Of a DNA stretch of 64,000 nt, positions 1 to 11,880 are shown piece by piece (the stretch's first letter is position 1; every line of letters begins with the position of its first letter). Below the pieces are notes generated by a model. That model made no database searches, was not told where the DNA came from, and was given only the letters and a program-made list of their open reading frames with translations. Made by a program: the position numbers and the translations under genes. Source of the DNA: Neodontobutis hainanensis (taxonomy: Eukaryota > Chordata > Actinopteri > Gobiiformes > Odontobutidae); contig JALDNG010000015.1 in the NCBI GenBank assembly GCA_024349245.1, forward strand, positions 17,602,001-17,666,000, given 5' to 3'.

Positions 1-1018
1 TCCCGAGTGACGGAGCTCCTCACCCTATCTCTAAGGGAGCGCCCCGCCACTCTGCGGAGAAAGCTCATTTCGGCCGCTTGTATCCGGGATCTTGTTCTTT
101 CGGTCATGACCCAAAGCTCATGACCATAGGTGAGAGTAGGAACGTAGATCGACTGGTAAATCGAGAGCTCTGCCTTACAGCTCAGCTCCTTCTTCACCAC
201 GACAGACCGGTACATCGACCGCATTACTGCAGAAGCTGCACCGATCCGTCTGTCGATCTCACGCTCCTTCCTTCCCTCACTCGTGAACAAGACCCGAGAT
301 ACTTAAACTCCTCCACTTGAGGCAGGAGCTCTCCACCAACCTGGATGGGGCAAGCCACCCTTTTCCGACTGAGAACCATGGTCTCAGACTTGGAGGTGCT
401 GATCCTCATCCCAGCCGCTTCACACTCGGCTGCAAACCGCCCCAGTGAACATTGAAGGTCCTGGCTTGATGGAGCCAACAGGACAACATCATCTGCAAAA
501 AGCAGAGATGAAATCCTGTGGTCCCCAAACCAGACTCCCTCCGGCCCCTGGCTGCGCCTAGAAATCCTGTCCATAAAGATAATGAACAGGACCGGTGACA
601 AAGGGCAGCCCTGCCGGAGTCCAACATTCACCGGTACCAGGTCTGACTTACTGCCGGCAATGCGAACCAAGCTCCTGCTCCGGTCGTACAGGGACCGGAT
701 AGCCCTTAGCAAAGGGCCCCGGACCCCATACTCCCAGAGCACCCCCCACAGGGCACCACGAGGGACACAGTCAAATGCCTTCTCCAGATCCACAAAGCAC
801 ATGTGGACTGGTTGGGCAAACTCCCATAATCCCTCCAGCACCCTGGAGAGGGTATAGAGCTGGTCCAGTGTTCCACGACCGGGACGAAAACCGCATTGTT
901 CCTCCTGGATCTGAGGTTCGACTATCGGCCGCATTCTCCTCTCCAGTACCCTGGCATAGACTTTCCCGGGGAGGCTGAGGAGTGTGATCCCTCTGTAGTT
1001 GGAACACACCCTCAATCA
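1..1018 (-). mobile_element. RTE-like non-LTR retrotransposon, 5'-truncated and frameshifted
   Basis: The minus strand encodes the C-terminal half of a reverse transcriptase. Visible motifs are YRGITLLS near 1000, a palm block with DLEKAFD around 780, GLRQGCPLSPVLF around 600 and the catalytic LLFADDVVLL around 490. After the KYLG block the frame shifts near 300; the rest (HELWVMTERTRSRIQAAEMS) continues in another frame to base 1 and off the window. The upstream end near 1018 stops abruptly next to AT-rich host DNA, as expected for 5' truncation. The protein resembles the very common fish RTE/Rex3-type LINE; the exact clade was not tested. The copy is dead. Confidence 0.85.
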
Positions 1019-2740
1019 AACAATAAAAATAGTGGGAACTGAGCATGTGCGTCGTATTGTGCAAAAATGCTTTTATCAACACAGAGTCAGATTTGTTACA
1101 ATATGACAGTATTTCATCTCCATATAGTGTTGAAGACAAGATAACACTAAGCAAGTTTTGACTGAGGCAAAGAAATGCCCAAGACATTTAGGGCCTAAAA
1201 TAGAGACAATACAAAGTCCGAACCATAATCCACGGAAAGAGTTGAAAAAGAACAAATGTAAAATCACAGTGATACACAATAATAGAAAACTTATAAGGGG
1301 CTTGATTGTACTTGGTAAATGGGGAAGAAGTTGTGGTATTTGCGGGTGGTCTTTTTTGGAGAAGAGTTTTTACAGTTTCTACAGTCCTGTTGCTGTAATT
1401 AGTCTGACGAAATGAAAAACATGTACGTCATCTGATCACACTATAAAATGAAAGGTAATAACTATTTCCTCAACAAAGCAGATCAAAGTCACAGCACCTG
1501 GTTACAGACCACCTCCACCACACGCTCTGTTGCTCTCTATTTGCCTGCACTCGTCCCGGCTTAGGTTTAATTTTCTAACCCCGGAAAATGAGTGAAAGAG
1601 GGATTCACTGTGGGGAAGTATAAGAGCTTTAAACCCTCAGCTGCTCTTTTGAGGGCACTCATGCTGTCAGCGGCTGGATGACTCGCTTGAATGACACACT
1701 AATAACACGGTTTTCTTACAGACTGCAGAGAGAAGAAGAGGAGGAGCGTGCTGTGGGAAGACGCTTGTGGGATGAAGTCACTGTTGTGTTGAAACACGTT
1801 GGGACAGCCGAGATCATTGAATCACACCGACATGACAACCAAAATTCAATTTCCCAGAAACAAAAAAATCACACAGGAGTCACCAATTTGAAGGAACACC
1901 TTTGGATGAAAACTGTTGCAGTGTTAAGATGACTCAGAGCTAAAACCAGGTTTGATAATAAGAGGACTCTGGCTGTACTTCTCTGTGCTTTCATTACTCC
2001 TTTGCACTGTGTGTGCAGACCTTGAAAGAATTTGACTATAAAACTAAAATTGTAAAACCAACTTAAATGGATAAACAGTAACTGTGTAAAAAAAGGGTTC
2101 TAAAAAATCCTTTAATTTGACAAAAAACATTGACCAGAAAAATGGAAAATAATAAGTTCCTGTGAATCTGGAAAGTACTCACCATTGACAGTGAGTAAAC
2201 ACCGGCTGCTACATGTTTTTTTTTTTCAGTTACATCCATTCATCTTTCATTGAGAAGACGGCTAAAAACCTTCCTCTTAGAGATACGACCTCTCGAAAAA
2301 CACAAAACCCCACTCTGTTTACTTTTCCTTGCTCCTTTTAAAGCAGACGACCTGCAGAGAGGGGGGCGTCACTCCCACCCCCCCAAAGCATTCCACACTC
2401 TCTTATCTGGCTGTATTATAAACAGCAAAGAAAGCACTGCAGCTCATGTGTGGGAGAGATCGAGGGATCGAGGGGTCAGAGGTCACGGTGGGGAGGTTGT
2501 TTTGAAGCAGGTCTGCCTCCTGGATGACATCAGTGCTGGAGGATAAGCCAAAGCCAGGTGGGGGGCTGTTGGTCTCAGAGTAGGAATTATTAAAAACAAA
2601 TCTGGTTCATGTCGAAGACAACCTCCAAAATCCAGAGTACGACTTAAGACTTTATGAAGGTTTAGGACATTTATAAAATTAACTAATTTTTGTTTCTAAG
2701 TTTAATAACTCTGACCTAATTTACTTGGTTTGTTATAGAC
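1019..2740. other. Intergenic or intronic DNA, no gene recognised
   Basis: Low-complexity AT-rich sequence. Short open frames (for example 1158-1415 and 1678-1932 on the plus strand) show no recognisable motif or splice structure. If the lsp1 call at 7.0 kb is right, this would lie within its long first intron. Confidence 0.5.
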
Positions 2741-2885
2741 ATTCCCTAAAAGTCTTGTCTTGGTGTCAAACTCTTGTCTCAGACATTAAGACCAACAAAC
2801 TCCACACATGGCATATTTGTCTGTTCTTGCAATTGTGTGCCTCCGTCACCAAACACTGACCTACGTGAGTCTGGACTAGTTTTAG
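2741..2885 (+). repeat. Dispersed copy of the 39-kb minisatellite's parent repeat
   Basis: The segment contains one monomer (CACCAAACACTGACCT followed by GTGAGTCTGGACTA) preceded by a leader with AAGTCTTGTCTTGG and CATATTTGTCTGTTC. The same leader and monomer order occurs at 38920-39080 immediately before the tandem array. A third, inverted leader fragment is at about 58240-58290. This suggests an interspersed family whose monomer has been amplified at one site. Confidence 0.6.
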
Positions 2886-3847
2886 TTACAAAGTAGAGAC
2901 TCAACACTTTATATCAGTGTCTGCATATAGTATATCTTACTTCTTCAGCCGATAAAATGCATTGTATTGTTGGTTGTCTTTCAACAAATTTGGGCAAAAA
3001 AAGATCTGACATAAAGTAAAACAATAAAAATTAGGTCAAACCTGCCGTGTTTTGAAGCTTTTAAAAGGTATTAAAACGGTTTATCAAGTGACATCATCCT
3101 TCACCTTGGATATGGTATTTGGTAAAACACTCTCATTGTTCCTCGGTCCATTAAGGAGCTGTTTGGATTAATTTCACAGCCAACATTCAGGGGAAGTGAG
3201 GAAACACTGTGCAGAGATTTTATTATCATCTAATCATTTAAAATACACTTCCGAGAGCCGAGGAACGTGTTTGTTTTGACTGAGTAGACCAACAGCATTG
3301 TTAGCTGTTATAATTTGAGATGTAAAAATATACTCGTATTTCTGCAACTGTAACCCTATCTTTGGACGTGTCTTCCTGTTAAAGTGTCAGATGTGTACTG
3401 CTTCATGTCACTGAGAAACCATTGTAAAATCTTTGTGCAGTGTGAACACAATATTCAGTCTGTTCCTAATTAGAAAAGGCCATGTGTAAAACAGCTGGAA
3501 ACAAATTGACTCCAACCTCAAGCTTTAAAGCTGGTTACAGGCCTGCTAATTCTCCATCACTGCTTTTCAAAAAAATGAAATATCCCATCCATAAGCTTTA
3601 AATCTGACTGTGGTGTTCAGTGAGTCTTCTCAGTGTTCAGCAGTTTGGAAGCACACAAATAATATGACAAGGGTTTGGATTCCAGAAACACTGAACATGA
3701 AAAATGATAAGTTGTATTAAGTTAGTCAAGATAGTGATACCAGTACTGTTGATGGAGGTTTGTTGGTATCCATACTCATTTGGCTCTCCGAAATGTTGTT
3801 CTATGCTTTCTCTGTATGTGCAGGACTGTTTGGAAATATTGTACCTT

Positions 3848-4112
3848 GAACACTGGCTCAGATGGTAGAGCGGTTGTCCTGTAACCAAAAGGTTGCCAGC
3901 TTGATTCCTGCTCTCCCCAGTTCATACTGTTGTTGTGTCCCTGGGCAAGACACTTCACCCACCTTGCCTCCAGTGACACAGCTCTGGTGTATGAGTGTGT
4001 GAGAATGTTGGGACAGCAGATCTGGCATGTTTACATTCATGTGGCTGTATCTCGTGTCTGTTCCTCAACATGCACTGTCCCAATCAAATAAATAATCAAA
4101 TAAATAAACAAA
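3848..4112 (+). mobile_element. tRNA-derived SINE
   Basis: The head carries a pol III A box (GGCTCAGATGGTAGAGC) and a B box (GGTTGCCAGCTTGATTCC) at tRNA-like spacing. A body follows with TGTCCCTGGGCAAGACACTTC, a block shared with two other copies in this window (44284 and 47481), and the 3' end is an AAATAA-rich tail near 4090-4112. The family name was not determined. Confidence 0.75.
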
Positions 4113-6989
4113 TATGACATAAGAGCAAACGAAAAATGGTGCTCTGGTAAATAAGAAACAAATAACAAATTACATTACAATAACAAATTCTGCATATGGT
4201 ACATACTTTTTAAAGCTCTAGTACCAAATTGTTCCATTCCTCTCGTAGCGTAGTAACCTTTCCTGCTTCTTTTATTTAAAAAAGGTAAAACCGGACCATT
4301 TTTCCACCACAAAACACTAATACATTACATTAAACCAAAGCTTAGCTGACACTTTTGGCAGTTTACCGTTTGTCAGTTTACCCTCAGACTGTAGCACTGT
4401 TTCTGCTTCGTCAAACATCGCGTTTTTTTATATATTAAGACGTATTTCGCAATAGAATAACACATTTTCTTGGTTATTTCCTTGGTTTCAATACGCGCAT
4501 TAAATGCTAAAAAAAACTTAATCCCCATTTAGGTGACCATATTGGTTTTGGATATTAACAAGTACTCAATAGTAAGTACTCGCTCTTGCAACAAGAGGTA
4601 TCAGGAAATCAAAATTCTGTTTCCACTCAGTTAGTACGACATAGGTCTGTTCAGTATGGCATGCTTGGAGATACACATAATTAAAAAAGTGTACAAAGGG
4701 TCCCAAAATAGGTTCCAATTTTTGGCACAGGCACTAAGCTTAAGAGTTTAGACTAAAAACTTCCTTCTACTTCTGTTTATTCCAGCAGAACATACAAAGC
4801 AACTCACTGAAATAAACCACACTATGGCTTGGTCCAATTATAGGAATTAGACTGAAGATTTAGGACTAACCCCTTGATCTGACATGATTTGGTTAGGTCT
4901 TATTTTCAGAAAAAAACTTTCGTTCAAAATCTCTCTCCGTCACCAAACTACAAGCACAGTCAGGTTTCTCACCTTTCCAGTTTTCTCTCCACTTGAGTTT
5001 ATTATTTCATTTTTAGATGGGGACAATAACACAGAACTCATACTGCAGGTGGCAAGAGGCTCAAGTTACAAGATATTTAATAAAGCAGTGTGTTATTTCT
5101 TTGGTAAAGAATGATGATGATAAACAGCTGAAGCTTACAAACTTGACAACACAATAAATTACCATAAAACTCTATTATTATGGCTGTCTGAGATGATATA
5201 ATGTGGAGTGAATCAGACAGAGTTTGTGTGATGAAATATAACCGTCTCGGAGCTGTCGACGTAATGCAGTGTTTCTGGACTGATGTCATGCTTTCCCTCG
5301 GGCTGCTGGACTGAATCAGAGCGGGACGGGCCTCTTCTTCCAGCTGTTATCTGTCTCATAAACTTCACTGTGACCCATTTGTTTTCCCTGACACCTCAGT
5401 CCGGACAAACCAATGTGACGTCAATAACAAATCCACATGCATTTGTCTTCAACAGTATGTCACCGGTGACGGACTAGACTAGACAATTTCACATTTAGTT
5501 TAGTCACACAGATGTCAATCAACTTGTGAATCACACTGACAGGAAATGAGTCTGTCATGGGAGGTTTAAACCGACCTTGAGACAACCTTTTTAAAAAAAC
5601 AGCACAACCCTCTTTACCTACAACAAACCCAGTTACAAACGTATGGGACACTTCAGCAAACCTTTTATACTTGAAATGTTAAAGTATAGACAAAGTATTG
5701 ACAGAGACCAAGAATATTACAGAAGTTAATGTGATCTGCAAAAAGAGTAAACAAAGATTCAGCGAAAATACTCAGGTACTCTTATTGATTTCACAAGGGA
5801 ACTAAGTCAAGCAAAATCTTTTTCTACAATTGGCTACCCAAGCAAAGGATCTGGTTCTTGCAAATCTCCCCCCTGCTTTTTGGGGTTTGAAATGTTGCTT
5901 TCGTAATCAATTTTTTTTTCAAACAAAGTCAAGCCAAATTAAAGCAATTTTTTTTCCATAAAGTAAATGCAGTTGAATAAATGAACTAGTTTTTATCCTC
6001 TTTTGATTACTATATCCTTCCTCTGAACTGAACTTAAAATGACCATTACGTCAAAACTTACACAACTTAAAGGGTGAAACTTTTCTGGAATGATTAAACC
6101 ATTTTTCTGACATTAAAGTTGAGTAGATGGTCACACCACGTGATTTCTTACAGTTTTTTACTACAAGTCATAGAACATGATACTATAATTAGAATCCATT
6201 GTGTCGTTGTCATGTTTCTTTAATCTGGCATTCACTATGAACATTGTATCTGTCTTTGTCCATGAACACATCTGAACAGAAGGTCAGTTGAAGCTTATCT
6301 AATGAAGCATAAAGCAGCAGATGCAGTCTTTTATGGACATATCATAGACACTTTTGATTTAACAACACATTTCAAAGCATAATGTTCAAACTGCATCCAT
6401 TATGGAAAGCACCAGTCCAGTTCTCCATGTCCTCCACAAGCCTGGGGAGTGACTCTAGACTGAAAGAAGAGACAGGACGTGATGCCATCCACAAAAACAA
6501 AAGCCTGTGTCGAGTGGCCTTTAACCTCTGACACAGGTCCCGACACCATTTCCCTTCGGAATAAAAAAGAAGCCTGAGGCAAGCAGCTCAAAATCGCTCC
6601 TAAACTCAACGTTAGACTGATATTTCTGTAGGTTTTGTTATCATGCAGGTACAATGCTTGTATGATTATTTAAAACTACAACAATAAAGATTAGAGAACA
6701 AAGCAGATTGAATATTGCTGCTGTGTTATCATTAATTAATGTAGAAGTAAATCCATTTAATCCTGACAAAATCTCCCAAGAATGACCCAAAACAGTCCCA
6801 GTATAATCCCACTGTTCCCATTTGTGTTTTTACCACAGTCACCACACAACACACCTCTGTTTCCTCTCCACATGAACATATGGACTTGTCAAGAGGAAAT
6901 CCCCCAAAATGTCATGGAAACAGCTCTGTTTGTGCAGTTTAAACATTAACAGTGCATCAAAGACAAAGATAAAACCACAGAGTACATAC
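4113..6989. other. Non-coding, no gene recognised
   Basis: No conserved open frame or RNA gene was recognised. The only site noted is a palindromic CRE-like octamer at 5416-5423. Further lsp1 exons were looked for on the minus strand and not found. Confidence 0.45.
5416..5423. promoter_or_regulatory. CRE-like octamer next to a CCAAT box
   Basis: The palindrome TGACGTCA is present two bases after CCAAT. This is a consensus CREB/ATF site, but no transcription start is visible nearby, so function is not supported beyond the motif. Confidence 0.25.
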
Positions 6990-7047
6990 TTCATTAGGTT
7001 CTGTAGACCCTGTTTGCTGGAGTTTCTCCTCAGCAGAGTGTTGGACA
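6990..7047 (-). CDS. lsp1: Candidate first coding exon of lsp1 (lymphocyte-specific protein 1-like)
   Basis: On the minus strand an ATG in good context (GCCAAAATGT) opens MSNTLLRRNSSKQGLQNLM and reaches a consensus donor (AATGAA|GTATGT). The peptide, with its basic RRNSSKQG phospho-site-like segment, matches my memory of the short first exon of fish lsp1, an F-actin-binding protein related to caldesmon. Support from context: human TNNI2 and LSP1 are adjacent and co-oriented, and here the exon lies downstream of the troponin I cluster on the same strand. The following exons are not visible, so intron 1 would exceed 7 kb or leave the window. The name rests on recall of one short peptide plus synteny; a different protein starting with a similar exon is possible. 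Confidence 0.5.
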
Positions 7048-7260
7048 TTTTGGCGGGAACCACTTTCTCCTTTGCTTGTGTCCTTAAACGTCCCGATAAA
7101 GTTGTGTTTGTCGCTGTTTGAAGGCTCCTCAGTCTGTTTTTGTGCGCCGGTGAATATCACACACTGTTTCCTCCCCTGCAATGCTTGTTGGGAATGTCAG
7201 CGCAGCTCGCAGTGACTCCCCCTTTCACTCTGGGAGGCTGGGTTTTTAGTCATTACACCC
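7048..7260 (-). promoter_or_regulatory. Putative 5' leader and promoter region of the candidate lsp1 exon
   Basis: The segment directly upstream of the ATG is more GC-rich than its surroundings (GGCGGGAAC, GTGCGCCGG). No TATA box was seen. It is assigned only by position. Confidence 0.2.
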
Positions 7261-10200
7261 CTCCTGCCCCCCGCCCATGCACACATGCCGCCTGCCCCCT
7301 CTCACTGTCCTACATGTGGCTTTCATTGAAGAGCTCCCTCACAGCAGCAGAGGCCCAACATCCCTCCTCTTTCTCCCTCTTTCTCCACGTCTTTCTCTTC
7401 TTTTACTCTCTTCTGCCCGGCCGGGTCATGTGGTCCTCCCTGAAGGGGAATGAAAGACGATACCCCTCTTTAAAAAAATCCACTATGTCTCAGTCTCCCT
7501 CCCCTTTTCAAGACATTTTAATCTCAACTGCCAAAGAAGCAGATTAGTAATGAGGAGAATGATAGAGTTAGGCTTGTTATGTCAACTCAAGGACAAAAGA
7601 AGTACAGAAGCAGAATTTTTCAGGCATTAATATTAGTGGAAACTAAAAATGATGGGTAGTGCAAAAAAAAAAACAGGTCGAGGTATCAAAGTCACTTGTG
7701 ACAGTTTAGTGACCGAGTGTGTGGAGTTATTTAGAAGGTTGTAAGTTAAAGTATAGATGTTGTTCCCCATATCTATTTGTTTTTGCTCATCGTTGATAAA
7801 GTATAAACTAAATTTTGGTTTAAACCACTCGCGATGTAGGGCTTCCAAAATCTCACAGGGGAAGACAGGAACTCAAGACTTTCTGTTGGTTTGTGCAGAT
7901 AACTTTTGTTAACAGGTGTTTTATTTTGTGGAAATATCTAATAGAACAAGCAATTAAGGACAAGAGAGTGTCATTCATGGCATAATCTGAACCACACTTT
8001 GAAGGAACACACGTTGGAAATTTGGCTGGTGTATTTTTCGGCGTGAATTAATAAAACTGATTTCACTTTAAGAAGTGCTTTAAACTCTTTTTAGTATTTC
8101 TAATAATGTTTTCACAAATTCTCTAAATGGAGTTCTGCTATTATACTTCTACATCTTGACTGAACTTGCCAGATATACAGTAAAAGTCTATTGTGAGCCA
8201 GGATCCAGAGCTGTGACCCAGAGCATGAACAGTCCTAAATCAAACAGAATGAAGTTTAAATAATTCTGACATCAGCCACAACCCCGGCTTAATTAAAGGC
8301 AGAATATGCTAGATTTCCAGGCAGTTATTTGTAATTAGACATGGCTCCAATGCATAATTCTTTCTTTTTGTGCATATCTGAGTAAAAGTCAAATCTATGT
8401 TTTTTTCTGGCCTTGAAAAAACTTTACTTTACTTTACTATACAAGATTTTATTTTCTTCTGTGAGCCGTGACACACTCAAAAACACATATATAATAAAAA
8501 AAAACATTTAGACTAAGGAGGAAATTGTTGAAATACAGGCACATTCACATTGTATTTATAGTTAATATGAGTTTTAAGGTTATTTCTATGGTATGAACAA
8601 TAACTATTTTTCTTGGAAATTGTACATATTGTAACTTTAAAGAACAAATTCAAATGGTCCATGAACATTTATCACAAACTTTAACATACATGTAGAAAAT
8701 GTGACTTATTCATATAAAAGCACAATACAAAAGACAGAGTTACTTGTTCTACATGGACAAATGCTTATCCATACATTTTTGGCACATATCACCACATCAC
8801 AAAATGACTTCTTAAGCAATTGCTCGTCTGTGTTTTCTGTAGTCCATTTATTCAAAAAGCTTGGTGTAAAGGCTACAGAAAACCACATATGTACGGGATA
8901 TTAAACACCAATTTGTACAGGTACTAAAATAAGGATTAATATTTTGCTCACAAAGTTCCATAGACCCATTTTTCCACATTAACTGTCTGCCTCTTGTATT
9001 TGAACGTGTCCTCAGAGATCGTCCCACATTTCCACACAACCCACAGCTTGTTAAATGACCAAATCTACAAATTAAATAAACCTGTTAACGTCTCATAAAA
9101 CCTGCTTCAAACAGTCTTCAGGCGTCCCCTTCCTCAGATCCCTCGCTTGTATTTACTATGCCACTGTCGCCAAGGAAACCAACTCAATACAATTCACTGC
9201 GCCTGTTGATGAGTGTCGCTCTGTGGCAGACAAAAGGTGCATTCTGGGAAGGGAGCGTCTACCGTAACAAGACCCCCCCCCCTTCTCTCACACACACACA
9301 CACACGCTTCAGGAGCAAGTGGTAAAAATACTGAACTGTTGTTTTTTTTTGTATTTTCTTTTTACAGAGAACTCTCACACAAGCTCACCACTCAAGAGGC
9401 TCTAAAACAAACATCACTCAAAGAGAAGCCCAGCAGCCATTTGTGTTAGACTTAACACCTCACACACACAGATGGACGGGCGCGGGTGACCTCGCAAACC
9501 TGCAAAACCTGGAAAAATGTAGAGCAGCATTTCAGTCATGGAAAAGTCATGAAAAATGGTTTAAATATTTTGTTATGTCTTGGGGAAAATCTCTGCATTA
9601 GAAACACATTAATTTAGTTTAGTTTAGTTAAGGTTTTGATCCATTTTTAGAATAGTTTGGCATTTTACCATTATTTCTTTACAAAATAAGCTTAGTTTGT
9701 TTCTTTCAATGATGTTGGTCTTTGCAAGTAGTTACCTTCTGCTATTTCTGACCAAAGCAAAAAAAATATCTATTTAGTTTTGTTCACAAATAATAAGTCC
9801 TCTTGTTGAAACAGACAAAGGTTTCTAAAGGGACAAGTAAAATGGTGCTACCATTGGGGAGTGTGTGTTTAGGAGCTGTTATAAGAATATTCTGTTTAGA
9901 TTAATTAGAAAAATTATGGAGTCCTCTTACAATTTTAAATGAATGATCAAGTTTAATTCTTGCAAGAATGAAGCAAAGCACAAACATGAAACAATGATAC
10001 AATGTTTTTTTCTTCCAAATGTAAACAATACATGTGATTTTATATCTAGCAGTTCATACAATGTTAGGAGGCGTATGTTCCCGCCTTTACATGACAGGTG
10101 CAGGATGTAGGTGGCTATGTCTATGTCTATGTTTGGAATACATGAAGGACATGACATGAGCAGAACCAAGAGCAACCAATACTTAATAACAATAAGAAAT

Positions 10201-10959
10201 ATACAATTCTCATAACAGGAGCTTAATATGTAAATCAATATTATATATTTTGTCTTTCCTGTAAACAAGACATCCTTACTCGAGGACCTTTTAAGGGTTC
10301 CATGAGAGAGGCTTGGTTGCATCTTGTAATGCACGTCCTGTTTTTGGTCCATGTTGGGTTCACATTTTAATCAAAGCACACCAGTGTATTTAAGGTGGCA
10401 ACATGTAGAGTAACTGCTGTTTCCTTTCTTATTTAATGATCATCTTTGATTAGGACCAGCCCAAACCTAAGTTTACAATAACATTACATTACATTATAAT
10501 ACAAGAATTGCATCAATGAGTGCAACATCTGAAGTTACTGTTTAAATAAACAGAACACAAAATCACAAAATAAACAGAAATAAAATCTGTTGTTGACTGT
10601 ACTTTGTTGTCCCCTTTGTTCTTGATACTGACCTAAATCTGTCTAACAGCTTTAGTTAATCCACAACAATTGCCAGATGGGCCATATTACAACACAACAA
10701 ATGGTAAAATAACAAAACATTTTTTTTGTTATCAAAAAAATGCAGTTTAATGTTTAGGTAATTATTAGTGGCAGTTGGCTTTGCTTCTTCCCACACTCTG
10801 GAGCTGTACAGGTTTACAGGTTAATGAGTAAAGGATTGTACGTGTAAAAACATGAGCGGAACTGTCCCAGGAGTGTACCACCTCAGTCCCACCTCTGTCC
10901 CACTGTGACCTCAACGTGACCCGCCATGATCTCATACAGTAGGCCTGTTCTGCTTGACC
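7261..10959. other. Intergenic DNA, no gene recognised
   Basis: AT-rich sequence with a short CA run near 9290-9305. Open frames of 60-140 codons occur on both strands but lack motifs, splice partners or recognisable similarity. Confidence 0.5.
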
Positions 10960-10962
10960 TAA

Positions 10963-10988
10963 AGGCTGATTTATGCTTCTGCGTAGGG
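10963..10988 (+). repeat. Harbinger left terminal inverted repeat
   Basis: 26 bases identical to the reverse complement of 36781-36806. Similarity stops after GCGTAGGG. TAA precedes it. Confidence 0.9.
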
Positions 10989-11790
10989 GGTACGCCGTAG
11001 GCTACGCACGTAGGTGACGCCGTCGTGAGCATTTATACCTCTGCGTATGTCTGTTTTGCTCTGCAGTACACCGCCGAAACGCTAGTTGACGCGAGCGGGT
11101 TCCACTGTGTTTGAAACGACATTTCAGTCACGCCACGGAATTGTTTTTTTTTTTAATATATTTTTTTCACCCCACGGAATTGTGCCAAGGCAAAACAACA
11201 TTGTGTGTCGTGGTCAACTTGGTGTGTAACTTGTATTGGTGTAAGATATAGTGCACCAATAAATGACATGAGGGATATTTTATTTTTTTTAAGTTTGTAC
11301 TATACATACAAATGGTGGAACTATGTATAAGATAAAGCACCATGTAAAGGTGCAATGGTCTATAATTGTTTACAATAAATAGATGCAAAAGAGCAAACTA
11401 TACAAATAAATTAACTTGATCTTAATGTACTGTAACCTAAACCATAAACCTTAACCATACAGCAGGAACAAACATAATTGGTTCAAACTATATACACAAA
11501 TTGTTTGATGCAAAAAATAGTAAAAAAAAAACAGGTGCAATGGTCTTAAATTGTAAATTAAAAACAGATGCAAAAGAGCAAACACAGACACATGTGCAAC
11601 TATTAGTTAATGTTTATTTACAATAACCTTCACACATTTTTTGAAACAGCAGTATTTTTTTTTAATAAAAAGTGTAAACCATATACAAATATGGGCATGA
11701 CAATGCAATGTATTAATGTGCAATGATCTACAATTATTATCAAAAATAGAAAATAGAAAATGTAAAAGAGAAACTTCACAAATGATTCAA
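10989..11790. other. Harbinger internal non-coding segment
   Basis: GC-rich for about 130 bases next to the end, then AT-rich with repeated short phrases (for example CAAAAGAGCAAAC near 11387 and 11572). No transposase coding was found. Confidence 0.4.
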
Positions 11791-11880
11791 ACTACAGTAT
11801 AACCTGCATGAATTGGTGTGAACAGACAATAAATAAAAAAGCTGAAGTGCAAACTATATACAAAAAAATAACTAAAAAAT

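Noticed and set aside
1678..1932. Plus-strand frame with an acidic/basic stretch (QREEEEERAVGRRL) after a TTCTTACAG acceptor-like site
   Set aside because: It resembles a caldesmon/LSP1-type helix, but it lies on the strand opposite to the lsp1 exon and no donor or partner exon was seen; low-complexity GA-rich sequence explains it.
3848..3925. Functional tRNA gene
   Set aside because: A and B boxes are present, but no cloverleaf with paired acceptor stem was evident and the sequence continues into a SINE body and A-rich tail.
7140..7547. 135-codon open frame on the plus strand
   Set aside because: Proline/serine-rich reading of pyrimidine-rich DNA with no motif; it overlaps the presumed promoter of the minus-strand lsp1 exon.
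9927..10352. 141-codon open frame on the minus strand
   Set aside because: Composition is that of random AT-rich DNA, with no domain, splice partner or start context.
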